DNA of 64,000 nucleotides from Cryptomeria japonica (lineage: Eukaryota; Streptophyta; Pinopsida; Cupressales; Cupressaceae): NCBI RefSeq assembly GCF_030272615.1, contig NC_081415.1, forward strand, positions 368,531,667 to 368,595,666, in the 5' to 3' direction. The position numbers were made by a program, and so were the translations under genes. Each line of letters starts with the position of its first letter. The first letter of the stretch is position 1. The notes under the pieces were generated by a model, which worked only from the letters and a program-made list of their open reading frames with translations, was not told the origin of the DNA and did no database searches. This document shows positions 1 to 10,527 of this stretch, in pieces.

Positions 1-1260
1 AAAGTAATATTTAGGAGTAAAATTGTAAAAAAAAATAGAAATGTTAGAATGAAAATGGTTTGGATCAAGGTCCGATACATTGCTAGATTATGTAGAGGAA
101 GGATTGAGAAGTCTACTGGTCCAGTAAAGACGATTGATATGAATAAAGAAGATAAGAAGATGAAGATGATATGGGTGAAGAAATTAGATGAGAAAGATGA
201 TAGTAAGTCTATGGATGAGTCTGCACCCTCTAGTGGTGCTAATTTCTTTTCTAGTAATTAGAAGGTATGCATTGTTTGAGGGGGATAGCAAAATAAAGAT
301 CTTATGGCTCCCTTACGGTTTGGATTCTGAGTTTCTTTTAGAATGGTAGAGGTTTTGAATGTATTTTTGAAGGTTTCCAAATGGTTTTGTTGGTTCACAC
401 TGTTGTTTGTCAAGTTTGGTGGAGCAATATAGCAAATTTTTGGCTTAAATATTGAATAATGGTAAAAGATGTATGTTGCTAAGAAAAGACAAAGATAGTT
501 TGTAATCTCAATATAGGTTCTGAATTGAAGGAAAGAGTAACCTCACTATAGGTGAGGATTTGAAAGACTACAAAGGATTCATCAAGCAGACAGATGAAGC
601 ATTTAAAGTTGTAGAAGAGGCGGTCAAGATATAGGTCCTTCTAGTAGCGGTTGTGTTGGAGTGGGTCTGGAAGTGAATATTGATGGTGCAAATGTGGAGA
701 TTATGGTCTAGAAATCTATCCAGATATGGAATTTGACAATGGTAAGTAGGAAGTTACTAAAGATAAAACAACAAAAGAGATTCCAAGAAGATTCAAGAAG
801 AAATGAGAAATATGAGAAGACATAAATGCAGATGGTAGAATAAGTATAAGTAGTAGTGCATCTATCTAGGGGGGGTTTCAAAGCTCTTCTTTTACTTCTT
901 GGATTGATGTGGCTGTTTCTCTCAAGGGAGTGGTTAAGGTTGAGGTTTTTTTATTGTAGGAAAATGGTTACAAAAGAATGGTATCCCTAACAAGGGGGAG
1001 TATTGCAACTATTTGTTTTATTTCTTAGAAGGGTAAGAGAGAATCAGAGTAATGTTATGGTTTGTAGTAGTTTTCTCCTTGGGAGAAAAGAGTTTTAAGT
1101 AGAAGGAAGAGTTATTAGAGTTTGTGTGTATTGTCCTTTATGTCAAAGGGGGGGAGAGTTTAGCATATTGCCCTTTATCCTTGATGTTAAAGGGGGAAAG
1201 AAATACAGATTGGGATATAGATAATTTGTGAGTTTAGTTTGCTTTGTTATTCATGGTACA
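1..1260 (+). mobile_element. Possible decayed LTR-retroelement 3' remnant
   Basis: This stretch has no long open frame. Three purine runs resemble LTR-element polypurine tracts: AACAAGGGGGAG near 990-1003, a G-rich run after ATGTCAAAG near 1141-1155, and TTAAAGGGGGAAAG near 1187-1200. Tracts of this kind lie just before the 3' LTR in plant Ty1/copia elements. A 70-residue open frame at 49-261 is Lys/Asp-rich and contains MIWVKK. That is loosely like the W(V/I)PK motif in the minus-strand ORF at 5720-6325, but it is too short to assign. No LTR pair or target duplication was found, so the call rests on the purine tracts only. Confidence 0.25.
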
Positions 1261-2059
1261 CAAGTATTTCCAGCAATGACAAAGGAAGATAATGTTGGAA
1301 ACTTGAGCTACTATGTTGTGTTTTCATTGATGTCAACTTTGTTAGCACCTTCAAATTTAGGTGAAATTTGAAGCACTTATGATAAGAAAGTTGATTGTAG
1401 CACCCAAAAGTACACTTGCAAATTTTCTTGAATAGCCTAGTTTGGGGTTGTATATCTTCTGAACCTGTGATTGTCTTATACAATCACTTGGGGATCATGT
1501 TCACATGCTATCATTAAGGACCCATTTATTCATTTTTAAGCCTCCCACAATCAGATTTGATAGGTTTTCAGAAATTGCAAAATAAATAGATATATGTGAA
1601 AGGCATAAAATGGTTCGCATAAAAAATGATCCCGATGTTGATTTTCAAAAGAAAAATATTTTGATTTGTCCTAAGTTTTTGTTCTCACTTGTAAATGTTT
1701 GAAGAACAATTGTGGGCCCACAAGGAATAAGGCTCAATGGACAAATAAATAAAATTCCCAAGTATTTGTTTACCGCCAGATTGCGAGAAGAGCCAAAACA
1801 ATATGCATAATGTGTGTGGTAAAGCAGGAAGATACAAGGGGCAAACCCTAAAATGCGTGGGGGAAAGTGGTAATGAATTTTTTGACAGTAGGAGTGAAAG
1901 AGGTGTTCTCTCACAGAGGGCTAGATGCCTCCTCAAAGGAATGCAAAGGTTACAAGATTCACAAAAAAGACTTAGTAACATTCAAGAAAATGCGGGCAGG
2001 TCCATGCCATGATTGGAACAATTGAACGCGGTGTAAGGCCGAAAGCCAAAACCTTCGCA
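1261..2059. other. Unassigned flank, no gene seen
   Basis: I see no supported gene or repeat here. Short open frames on both strands have no recognisable motif. The last 150 bases may be further decayed PPR-like coding sequence leading into the fragment at 2060-2412, because a phrase resembling MPQRN occurs near 1924-1945. Confidence 0.4.
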
Positions 2060-2412
2060 GGTTATAGACATCAATGAAATGTAAAATGCCTCAAATAAAT
2101 CACATAGCAATCTTGAAAGTGCTTTGGTGGATACAAATGTAAAAAATGTGGATGCATAGGCAAGGCATTCGACCCGTTTAATTAAGATGTCCTCTTAGGA
2201 GGAGCAATGATTGCGGGAATAGCAGGAAATGGATTTGTTGCTTTGGATGGGTATGGGCATACATTTAAGCATATGAATTGATTGACAAAATTCCTCAAAG
2301 GAATGCGATAAGTAATACAAAATGTGAATGTATGAGAAATATGGAAGCATAGACAAATCATGTGAATCGTTTGATGAAATACCTTAGCAAAATATGGTCT
2401 CATGAATGTAGG
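2060..2412 (+). pseudogene. PPR-like protein gene fragment, disrupted by element A
   Basis: Translation in switching plus frames gives successive phrases typical of plant PLS/DYW-class pentatricopeptide-repeat proteins: SALVD followed after a frameshift by KCGCIGKAFD (about 2128-2180), AMIAG (about 2206-2222), then MYEKYGSIDKSCESFDEIP and QNMVS (about 2332-2404). In intact family members these correspond to ALVDMYAKCG, AMIAGY and FDKMPQRNMVSWN. PPR proteins bind organellar RNA, but this copy cannot act because it has frameshifts and stops. It is cut at its 3' end by the insertion of element A. A second PPR fragment lies at 19440-19700 on the same strand. Whether the two came from one gene cannot be told. 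Confidence 0.6.
2408..2412. repeat. Target-site duplication of element A (left copy)
   Basis: GTAGG directly precedes the TGTAGC terminus of the left LTR and recurs at 11744-11748 directly after the TCTACA terminus of the right LTR. A 5 bp duplication is usual for Ty3/gypsy integration. It shows that 2413-11743 moved as one unit. Confidence 0.9.
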
Positions 2413-3628
2413 TGTAGCTAGGAAATGTGGAAATCATCAAAGCATTATATCAAAATACTAATCTAGCTCAATCATGAAAGCTCAGTGCAATGATCAATCC
2501 TAATTACACTCAATAGAGACATGAAAATAAAACATTCAAAACTAAAGACTATGCAAATCAAATGTAGATCTAAATGCTTCCTTCATGCGGCTCCATTGTC
2601 CTTCTTTCTTGTCCAAATAGCTTTGTTGAGGATCTCACCTACTAGTGCATGATCATGATATGAAAGCAAGTAGACAAGATGATTGCTCAAGAGTACTTGA
2701 AGCATGATTGATTCGACAAAATGATTCAAAACAAGCGATTATTAGCTAATGTGATTAGGGATCAGGGGCTTTGATTGAAGAAATTCATCCAATTTATAGA
2801 TAAATTGGAGAAATGACAAGATTAGCATGACAATGATTCGAATAGAAATTCAAATCAAGAATAGCAAAATTATGACATGTGTATGACAAATTGCTATGCA
2901 AGGATTTATGACATGAATTTGAAATAGAAATAGACATTTAGGAATTTAGGAGAAATTAGAAAATTAGGTTAGAAATGATGACTTGGAAATTAAGAATTTG
3001 ATGAAAAATAGGTAAATTAATTAATAATTTCTCGTTCATTAATTAATTTACAAAAATAGGAGGAAATTAATTAGCCAATTAAATAATCATTTAATTGTGA
3101 CAAGAAGACTTAGGATAAATAAATAAATTATTTAACTTAGAGGGAAAATGCCAAACAAGATTAAATGAACAAATCATAAAACCTTGGAAGATGAATTAGA
3201 AATGCAAGGATGACAATTAGGTCTTGACAAAGGATAGTTGATATCGATTCGATCATGATTTTGAATTGACAAATGACCAGTGTTGATAAATGATTTGATT
3301 GAGATTGGTTGACAAAAATCAATGACAAATTGACCAAATTGACATGATTGAAAAGGACAAGGATCGATGACGAATCGATCGCAATATGACAAGATTGACA
3401 AGGACAAAGATCGACCAAAATCATGATTGAAGATTGTTGTCGACAAGACCAAATTTGAGAGTGAGACGAATGAAGAATGCAAAAGAAGGACTCAATGCTC
3501 GCAAATGATAAAAACCAAGTGAGTGACATAGGAGAAATGTTAATGTGACGCAAAAAACCCTAAAATAAGGCAATGCGCAAATGTTAAAGTATGACTCCGC
3601 AAGCATTGACCATTTTTAGGTGTCTACA
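2413..3628 (-). repeat. Element A 3' LTR
   Basis: Begins TGTAGCTAGG and ends GGTGTCTACA on the plus strand, so it has TG..CA termini on either strand. It is the same length as 10528-11743 and nearly identical to it. Long open frames on the minus strand inside (for example 3161-3553) appear in both LTRs but show no recognisable protein, and they run through low-complexity GACAA/ATCGAT repeats. I do not call them genes. Confidence 0.93.
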
Positions 3629-3643
3629 TTTTGCCCCTCTTTG
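3629..3643 (-). other. Element A polypurine tract
   Basis: On the minus strand CAAAGAGGGGCAAAA directly abuts the TGTAGACACC terminus of the LTR. This is the expected position and composition of the plus-strand DNA primer of an LTR retroelement. The same tract abuts the LTR of element B at 57356-57370. It fixes the minus orientation. Confidence 0.85.
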
Positions 3644-5719
3644 AGACAATGTGATTTTAAGCGTTGTTTCAAAGAACAGTAATGAAAATGCCCCAGATAA
3701 TGACAATGACATATGCATGCCCCTCGAGGAATTGGCCGGAAACATGCAGAGAAGAGGCCAATTGATCGATAAAAATGATAGGATCAAACGGACTGAAAAT
3801 CGGGGATCGGAAGAAATGTTAGGAAGTAGAAATGAGACAGAGGATAGGTAGAGATGAAGAAAAAATTGCTTTCACCAATGCACAGAAGTAGGTGAGAACC
3901 TTTATTTGATATGGCAAAATGGATGCGGCGCAACATGGCAATGAAGGCCAGAGCAATAATGCAGTCCTTTTTGCAAAAGACAGACACATCACAGACAAAC
4001 AACAATCACAACAAAAAAGAAAGGGACCATGAACCATCCCAGTCACTCTAAATCACTCAGTGACATCATCAAGCAACATAGGAACATGATCGAAGCCAAA
4101 GATAAATCAGTAAAAAGATAAGATGCACAAATTCCAACAAATCAAACAAACACCTTGATCTTCGTTGTCAAAAGTTGAAAGTGCTGATAGGACGATCATG
4201 TTGTCTAGTTTCAGGACATGCGGTACCCCATCTAAGACAGGACACAGTTTGGTTTTGAGTATACCACACCCTGTATAAGACCCATGATAGTAGAGACAAG
4301 GACAAATGATTTTGAGGTTGATTGATATGACAATGTTGATCAGTTTGAATGTCTGGTTTGATTGAAAAAGTTCATCTATTTAAGCATATGATTTCATGAA
4401 AGCACAATGTGTGATTGCGAGTCGTTGGAGGGATGCTCAAGGATCTGTCTATGCACAAAGGGATCATTTATTGACAAAATGCAAAGTGCTTGTTTTTGAA
4501 TTTTAATGTTTTGAAATTTTTTTTTTCATTTTTTCAGGACATTATTTGATTTTTTTTTTTTTTGGAGATTTACTTTAGGACATTTTTTTGATTTTTAGAG
4601 ATTTTTTCAGGACATTATTCAATTTTTTAATGATTTTTTTAGGACATTTTTTTTATTTTTAGAGATTTTTTCAGGACATTATTCAATTTTTAATGATTTT
4701 TTATGATTTTTGCCCCTAGTGTCTAGCAAGGCAAGGAATATGACAGGTGAATAAATAGGTTTTCTGAAATGTTGGTGGATAGAGGGAAGACAAAGGCATT
4801 TTTATTATTGAGACAATACGGATGCAATTTTCAAGGGCTATGGCGTGATGGGACAAGAGACTGGATATGACAATGTAAAGCAGTGACATGGCATGAGGGA
4901 CATGTCAAGAGGTTTTTGAAACCATGTTTAAATTTTGCATCCTTATGTCAGATCAAGATCAAGGAATGAAAAAGAGTGTATGGATAGTGATAAGAGATGG
5001 ATAGGATAAGCAAGACCAAGAATGGATAAGGGACATGGACTGAAGGTCGGGGTAGGCTAAGGGATAGTGGTAGAAAGTTGCAATAAGTCAGGGAATATGG
5101 ATGAATGGTTGTAATAAGCAAATGGATAAAGACCAAAAGCTATGATAGATTGAAAGCTGCAAACAAGATGCGTGATGCTCATGATGATCATCAGCCTTGT
5201 CAAGATCAAAGGTGGAAAAGGGGAAATGGACATGAGGGACAATAGGATATGAAGGATAATGACAGGGGTTCGATAGGATAATGGAAGGGCAATAGGATAT
5301 GAAGGGTAATGATAGGGGTTCGATAGGATAATGGAACAATGAAGGACAAAAGGATATGATAGGATAAAACTTGCCCCCAAGTGTGGTGTGGAAGAAGTTC
5401 ATAGATTACGCATGACGCCTGTTTGCCAGGTTTTCATCACGGTACTTGCCCAAGGCGCCTGTTTGCTAGGTTTTCACCAGTGGACGAATTATTTTTCTTT
5501 ACTTTTTTCTTTTCTTTTGTCTTTTTTTTTTTTCACTTTTTTTGTATTTTGACTTTTTCAATAGAAGATGGACACATGATAGGGGATGGAAGAAGGACTC
5601 AAGCGTCTTTTTTTTTCGATAGGAGCCTTGAAAAAAAATGGACCATGACCTTTAAAAGTATGCTCAAAGACGTTGGTAGGATAAGGACATAGAAAATGAG
5701 ATGAAACTAAGGCAAGGAT
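3644..5719 (-). other. Element A 3' noncoding region
   Basis: No convincing gene was found. 3644-3790 matches 57371-57530 of element B, and from about 3805 to 5510 it matches 60420-61750 of B. The B counterpart has about 2.9 kb more at this point (57530-60415), the antisense PMD gene. Shared landmarks are the block near 3830-4330, the T-rich CAGGACATT repeats (4500-4710) and the duplicated phrase TTGCCAGGTTTTCA(C/T)CA near 5419-5480. Homology to B stops close to where the integrase frame of B ends. Confidence 0.75.
4500..4710. repeat. T-rich CAGGACATT degenerate repeats
   Basis: The unit TTTTTTCAGGACATT followed by a short T/A-rich spacer recurs about every 30-50 bases on the plus strand (near 4531, 4588, 4611, 4640, 4669). 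An equivalent, longer array sits at 61140-61405 in element B, so it is an inherited part of this retroelement family. Confidence 0.7.
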
Positions 5720-6325
5720 TTATGCAAAAGATTGGATCAAAGGGATGGAAGGATGGAAAATATGCATTGGATAATGGATAGGGTATGGGAAGAATTGGGC
5801 TTCACTAGACAGAAATGTTGGCAAGATCGACATTGGCACACACCTTGAGGGGTGATGGACTGATGGAGGAAGAGTGGGTCTCAGATTGTGAGATTTGGAT
5901 GGAGGAATAGCAACTTTGGATGCCAAGTTGGATTTTTCTTTAGGCTTTTGTGCTTCAAGGAGCCGCTTAGGGATCCACATGGTTTTTGATTTTTCATGCT
6001 TTTGTGGTTCCTTGGAGTGCATTGCTTGCACAAGGGATTTAGGAACCCATATAGATTTTAACTTTTGTTTTTGAGCAATGGGCCTTTGTGACCTTTTGGA
6101 TTTTTCCTTTTCTTTTTGGATCATATTTTTCTTTGCTTTGACATGTTGAATAGATTGGACATGTTGATCCTTGAATACATGTGGATTTTTAGACTTATGA
6201 CTTTTATACTTGGCATCCAAATTGCTTGGAGGGGGAAAGGAATGCATGGATGGATATGAATGAAATGGACTTCTTTTGGATTGATGAAATTTACTCAAGG
6301 ATGTGTGCCTTTGCTGACCTTGCAT
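5720..6325 (-). CDS. Element A ORF2, unrecognised basic protein
   Basis: This is a 201-residue frame, Lys/Ser/Pro/His-rich, that I do not recognise. It contains two spaced copies of a motif, KSIWVPKSLVQA and KTMWIPKRLLEA (about residues 90-130), a highly basic stretch before them, and a Pro/His/Ser-rich C-terminal third. It overlaps the last 35 bases of the 728-residue ORF in another frame. Either a frameshift separates two parts of one protein, or the second product is made by frameshifting or reinitiation. Similar W-V-P-K phrases occur near zinc-knuckle or protease regions of some plant retroelement polyproteins, so a Gag-derived tail is possible but unproven. No stop interrupts it. Confidence 0.45.
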   Translation of the reverse strand: MQGQQRHTSLSKFHQSKRSPFHSYPSMHSFPPPSNLDAKYKSHKSKNPHVFKDQHVQSIQHVKAKKNMIQKEKEKSKRSQRPIAQKQKLKSIWVPKSLVQAMHSKEPQKHEKSKTMWIPKRLLEAQKPKEKSNLASKVAIPPSKSHNLRPTLPPSVHHPSRCVPMSILPTFLSSEAQFFPYPIHYPMHIFHPSIPLIQSFA

Positions 6326-8477
6326 AGAGGATGAAGGGATATAAGGACCTAAGATGGATGGAAGGTATGATGGGGAAGGTGTATGTTTTGATTTTGATGG
6401 AGGGATACCAACGTCTTGAGAGTGAGCTATGTAGAAGGTCTATTCCTTTGCCTTTATGAATATCTTGACTTGTAGGATACTCTTTTCTTTGGGAAGAAGA
6501 TGCGAGTCCATTATGAGGTGGATATGATATGAGAGAAATAATAAGATCTTGAAGTGGATCAGATTGGACCAAAGAGGAAGAACCCATTGTGCATGTCGAG
6601 GGTTCATGAACATCTTGCACTAACACATTAGAATCATGAGGGGGATTAGGATCATGAGAGGGACTAGGATTTTGTAGTGGACATGGTTCAATGATAGGCT
6701 CTTCAAGAGATGGAATGGGAGAAATAATGGGATCATCAAAAGAAATGCGATCTTGGAGTGTATACGGAGCATTAGGACAAGGAGATGGAGGAACAAGTGG
6801 ATCTTGTGGAGGATCTGAAGGAATGATTTGATCTTGACAAGGAGGAAGATCATTGGAATCCTCTTTAAAGGTGCTTTGCTCTTGACTTTTAATGGGATCA
6901 TCGGAAAGGATGGAAAGGATATCCTGATCTTGCTCGGGGAATGGAGTGTCAATGGAATTTGAAAGGATATTTTTTTCATGAAATGGAATGGGATCATTTG
7001 GGATTGGATGGACTGGGATATCTTGATCTTTCTCGGGGAATGGAGTGTCAATAGGGCTTTGGATAGGATGGAAAAGAATAGGGGAATCATCGTGAGTGTC
7101 TAGGAACATGGAGTCCTGGTCAACAATTGGATGGGATGATAAGGTTTCGGGATCTTGATCTTGATATTCTTTAGGACTCATTTCTTCATGCTCTAAATTC
7201 TCCTCTTGACATGAGGTTGGACTTTGGATATGCATGGGGAATTCTGGCAAGGGATTAATGCTTTGGTATGAAGGAAATGCACTTTGAACATTTCTGATGG
7301 ATTCTAGCAAGGAATCAATGCTTGAACATGAGGAAGAGGGACTTCGAATGGGGTCCTCTAAAACAAGTAATGGCAATAAAGTGCATGGTGGCATTGGGTC
7401 TTGTATTTCTAAAACATGACAATGATGTGCATCATGAATTGGATTATCTTGGCAATCAATTATGGATAGCCCTTGGGTAATTTCATCCTTGGGTGTATTG
7501 TTTGATGAGGACAATATGGAAGGTTCTTGTGAAACTTCTAGAGGTGTAGGGATAGATGCCACTAGAGAGTCAATTTGCTTGCGAGGGGATGAGGCATTGC
7601 TAGACATAAATGTATTATCTTGATCTTCTTCAAAGAACTCAATTGGTAATTTCCTTAAGATCATTGCAATAAAGCCACCTTTCTTTCGAGGTTTTGACAT
7701 AGTTGTATCTGGAATTTGAACTTGTTTGGCAAGAATTTGGTCCTGGTTTGATGTCATGTTTTGATATTGGACTTGGTTCAATTGTTCTGACATGTTTGAA
7801 ACTTGGGTTGGTGTGTACTGCAACCTTTGTTTTTGAATGTTTGGTTGTGGTTGTTGACATTGATATGTTGATTGAACTTGTTGATATTCCACCATTGGTT
7901 GAACTATTTGTTGACATTGTATAGTTGGTTGGACATATTGTTGAAATTGAACTATTGGTTGTATTGGTTGTAAATGTTGGACCATTGGTTGTGTCTGTTG
8001 GAAATGTTCAAACTGTTGAACAATTGATTGTGATGGTTGAAAATCTGATTGATAGTAAACACCTTCTTGTTCTTGTTGTGAAGGCACATAATGTTGTTGT
8101 CTCTTTTCTTGAAATTGTTTCATCATCTCTATTTGGGAGAGGAGAGCTGGTATGTCTGATCGTTCAAGAAGAGATCTTACATCAATTGGCTCAATCTTTG
8201 GATTTCGACTTGGAAATTTTCGAAACACTTTGGACATTTGTGATCTATTCTTCTCAATGTTTTTCACTCTTTGTTCCAAAATCTCATTTTCTTGAGCTAG
8301 TTTCTCCTCTAGTTTTTGTATTTGGAGACTTGTTTCATCATAAAAAGTTTGATCAATATTGCCTTGTTGTTGGGTTGGATAGAATTGTGATTGCATTGTC
8401 GATTGATATGTCAAACTTTGTTGCATCATTGGTGCTTGGAACCTTGTTTCAATAGACATGTCACTATGCAAATGCAA
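6291..8477 (-). CDS. Element A ORF1, Gln/Pro-rich protein, unrecognised
   Basis: This is an uninterrupted 728-residue frame, the longest in element A and in the sense orientation of the element. It begins with Met about 2 kb downstream of the primer site. Visible parts are a predicted coiled coil (about residues 50-88, with LEEKLAQENEILEQRV), a Gln-rich low-complexity zone with repeated QPxVQ/QxQQ units (about 130-250), a short basic motif SKPRKKGGF (near 260), and a long acidic, Pro/Asp/Ile-rich region with repeats such as DTPFPEQDQDI (twice, near 7030 and 6935) and DPI. I see no Gag core, zinc knuckle, protease DSG or RT motif. It occupies the place where the partner element has gag-pol. 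A structural role is a guess. Freedom from stops in a decayed neighbourhood suggests it is young or selected. Confidence 0.55.
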   Translation of the reverse strand: MHLHSDMSIETRFQAPMMQQSLTYQSTMQSQFYPTQQQGNIDQTFYDETSLQIQKLEEKLAQENEILEQRVKNIEKNRSQMSKVFRKFPSRNPKIEPIDVRSLLERSDIPALLSQIEMMKQFQEKRQQHYVPSQQEQEGVYYQSDFQPSQSIVQQFEHFQQTQPMVQHLQPIQPIVQFQQYVQPTIQCQQIVQPMVEYQQVQSTYQCQQPQPNIQKQRLQYTPTQVSNMSEQLNQVQYQNMTSNQDQILAKQVQIPDTTMSKPRKKGGFIAMILRKLPIEFFEEDQDNTFMSSNASSPRKQIDSLVASIPTPLEVSQEPSILSSSNNTPKDEITQGLSIIDCQDNPIHDAHHCHVLEIQDPMPPCTLLPLLVLEDPIRSPSSSCSSIDSLLESIRNVQSAFPSYQSINPLPEFPMHIQSPTSCQEENLEHEEMSPKEYQDQDPETLSSHPIVDQDSMFLDTHDDSPILFHPIQSPIDTPFPEKDQDIPVHPIPNDPIPFHEKNILSNSIDTPFPEQDQDILSILSDDPIKSQEQSTFKEDSNDLPPCQDQIIPSDPPQDPLVPPSPCPNAPYTLQDRISFDDPIISPIPSLEEPIIEPCPLQNPSPSHDPNPPHDSNVLVQDVHEPSTCTMGSSSLVQSDPLQDLIISLISYPPHNGLASSSQRKEYPTSQDIHKGKGIDLLHSSLSRRWYPSIKIKTYTFPIIPSIHLRSLYPFILYARSAKAHILE

Positions 8478-9589
8478 TATTTTTGGAATTTTTCAAAGAT
8501 AATGTATGATATGCAACTAAATACAACCTAAATAGGAGAGAATGCAATCTATGGAAAGAATGCAACCTATGTTTTTGGTTGTTTTTCAAGATTTTGACAA
8601 ACTTTTTGGAATGCAATTCTAAAAATGAGACCCTTAGGAAATTGAAATGATGTCTAGACCTCAAAGGACAAAAGGACCAAGTGGCAAAAGGACAAATGAC
8701 AAAGTCTCCCCTATATGCTTGGATACTAAGCTAGGTTTGACCAAATGACATTGATGATAAGAAGAGAAAAAGGTTTGATAAGGTCTAGACCTCCTAACAA
8801 TGACTTAGGGTTTATCAAAGATTTGGATTACTCAAGTATGACAAAACCCAGCTTTGACACTATATGCAAAGGGACAATTTCTATGCAAATGACCCTAATA
8901 TGATATGATAATGACCTAAACTTAATGAAGAGACCTATGGTATGCAAATATGAATGTATGACAATGGTATGACTTTAATGCAAGAGGACACATGCAAATG
9001 GATGACTCTTATTGATATGCAAAGGAGTATGACTTAGGTGAAACCTAACCTTGGTACTTGACAATGAACTTTGCAAAATGCAACCTAGGATGAACCTAAA
9101 TCTAAGTGACATGAATGTTGAGACAGGATTTTGAACAATGTTTGACAACCATGTTTGAAGGTGTTTTTGAATTTTGTTAAATGAAATGTTCTTATGTTTA
9201 ACCTTGTTTTGAATCAATTTGTCTTGTTTTTGAAATGAGATGCAATTCAACTTTTGACAAGCAAAGAAGACAAGATATTTTAACATAGACTCAAGACAAT
9301 CATGCGCATTCCCACATTTCTTATGGTAGGCAAGGACATTAGGTACTTGAGAGGTAGACTCATTATGGGATTCAAGGAGAATACATAGATGCTTGACCCC
9401 ACGGGATCCCCTCCACGACACTCACTTCTCAAGGTAGCCAAGCATCAGTCCCCATGGAAATCTCCCCATGGCGAACTTAGCATCTCTTCCAAGTATCCGA
9501 ACTTGTCCTTCTCAAGCAACTAGAAGGGTTTTTGGCCTCTAAAAACAAGGTGTTTAGTAAGGATTTCTGTTAAGCATTACTCCTTGATG

Positions 9590-9656
9590 TCACGCAAGCG
9601 TGATTGAGATATTAAGCCCATCAAGATACCAAACAAATGTAGTCGTGCAAGCACGA
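9590..9656. other. Two covarying small hairpin dyads
   Basis: TCACGCAAGCGTGA (9590-9603) and TCGTGCAAGCACGA (9643-9656) are near-perfect dyads with a shared core. Each folds as a five-pair stem with a CAAG (or CTTG on the sense strand) loop. The two differ at both arms in a compensating way, so pairing is kept. They lie in the leader of the element, where retroelement RNA dimerisation or packaging signals are usually found. Function is inference. Confidence 0.4.
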
Positions 9657-10309
9657 TTTAGATCATGAGGCCCTACTTAGATGTTGATATGAGAAAGAGT
9701 TCAAGGGTCATCACTTCCCAAGTAACTACAATTCCCATGTAACCCTTCCTTCAAAGCTTTCTCCTATCAGGTATTTGTTTATAGTGAGTTAGAATGCCAA
9801 GGTATTCTAGCCGTACTCACTTTGGGTCGTTCCCTTCTCATGATTATCACTTGCTTGCAAAAGCAAATGGTCGGGAAGGCAGGCCCTCTAAAGGTGACAC
9901 ACAATCAAAGACATGAGCATGGTATCGAAGATCTGGATTTCTGATCACCCTAAGAAGGATGAGAGAATACTCTCCTACTCCAATGTCAAACTCAACAATC
10001 AAATCAAACATAGATTCATTGCACCCTATTTAGAAATCACTAGGTGCCTAAAAATTAATTGCAAACACAAAGTTTAGTTGTAGTCCAAGGCAACCTGCAA
10101 AACCCAAGTCAGAAGTTTGATATGCTTAGTCTTTGACTATCGAACCTACACAAAACGTGTTAGTAGTTTGATTTATTGTCTTTTTCATGCGTATGCCAAG
10201 GTTCTGTACAGAAAATCAGTACCAACAAAACCAAAAAAGCAAAAACAGAATGCAAAAGAAAACAATTTTTCAAGTAAAAACACTGTCTTTTACCTCTGTT
10301 TCTGGACTT

Positions 10310-10402
10310 TACACAGGCACAGAATGCATGACACAGGCGTAGAATGTCTGACACTAGCGCAGAATGTCTGACATAGGTGCAGAATGCTTGACACAGGCGC
10401 AG
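10310..10402. repeat. Minisatellite of about 20 bp, GACACAGGCGCAGAATG units
   Basis: Five imperfect tandem units with the core ACA(C/T)(A/T)(G)GCG(C/T)AGAATG, spaced about 20 bases, lie just inside the primer site of element A. A related cluster occurs at about 57890-58005 in element B, upstream of the PMD gene and at the other end of that element. Confidence 0.65.
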
Positions 10403-10503
10403 AAGTTCCCAGAAAACACTGCACTACCCTGTTTCTTGGGTTTTTGACCTGCAAATCAACTCAAAAGCACTCAAAAGCATAATTAGGGGGTTAGATGGTT
10501 AGT

Positions 10504-10522
10504 GTTCACGTCGGGTTCACCA
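10504..10522 (-). other. Element A primer-binding site (tRNA-Trp type)
   Basis: On the minus strand TGGTGAACCCGACGTGAAC starts five bases inside the 5' LTR. It is complementary to the 3' end of plant tRNA-Trp(CCA), which I recall as ending TTCACGTCGGGTTCA plus CCA. Position and TGG start are as expected for the minus-strand DNA primer of an LTR element. Confidence 0.88.
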
Positions 10523-10527
10523 ATTAA

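Larger units (their letters stand above)
8478..10503 (-). other. Element A 5' leader
   Basis: About 2 kb between primer site and ORF1 with no supported gene. It holds two small dyads (9590-9656) and a minisatellite of GACACAGGCGCAGAATG units (10310-10402). Open frames such as 8975-9421 on the minus strand show no recognisable features. Confidence 0.6.

Noticed and set aside
3161-3606. Minus-strand frames inside the LTRs of A (also 11276-11668 and 56602-56951)
   Set aside because: They run through GACAAGATTGA/ATCGAT repeats, have no recognisable domain, and differ in length between LTRs because of repeat number.
7703-8455. Plus-strand open frames of 73 and 176 residues
   Set aside because: They are shadows of the 728-residue minus-strand ORF in a Gln-rich low-complexity region (Val/Leu-rich complement of CAA-rich codons).
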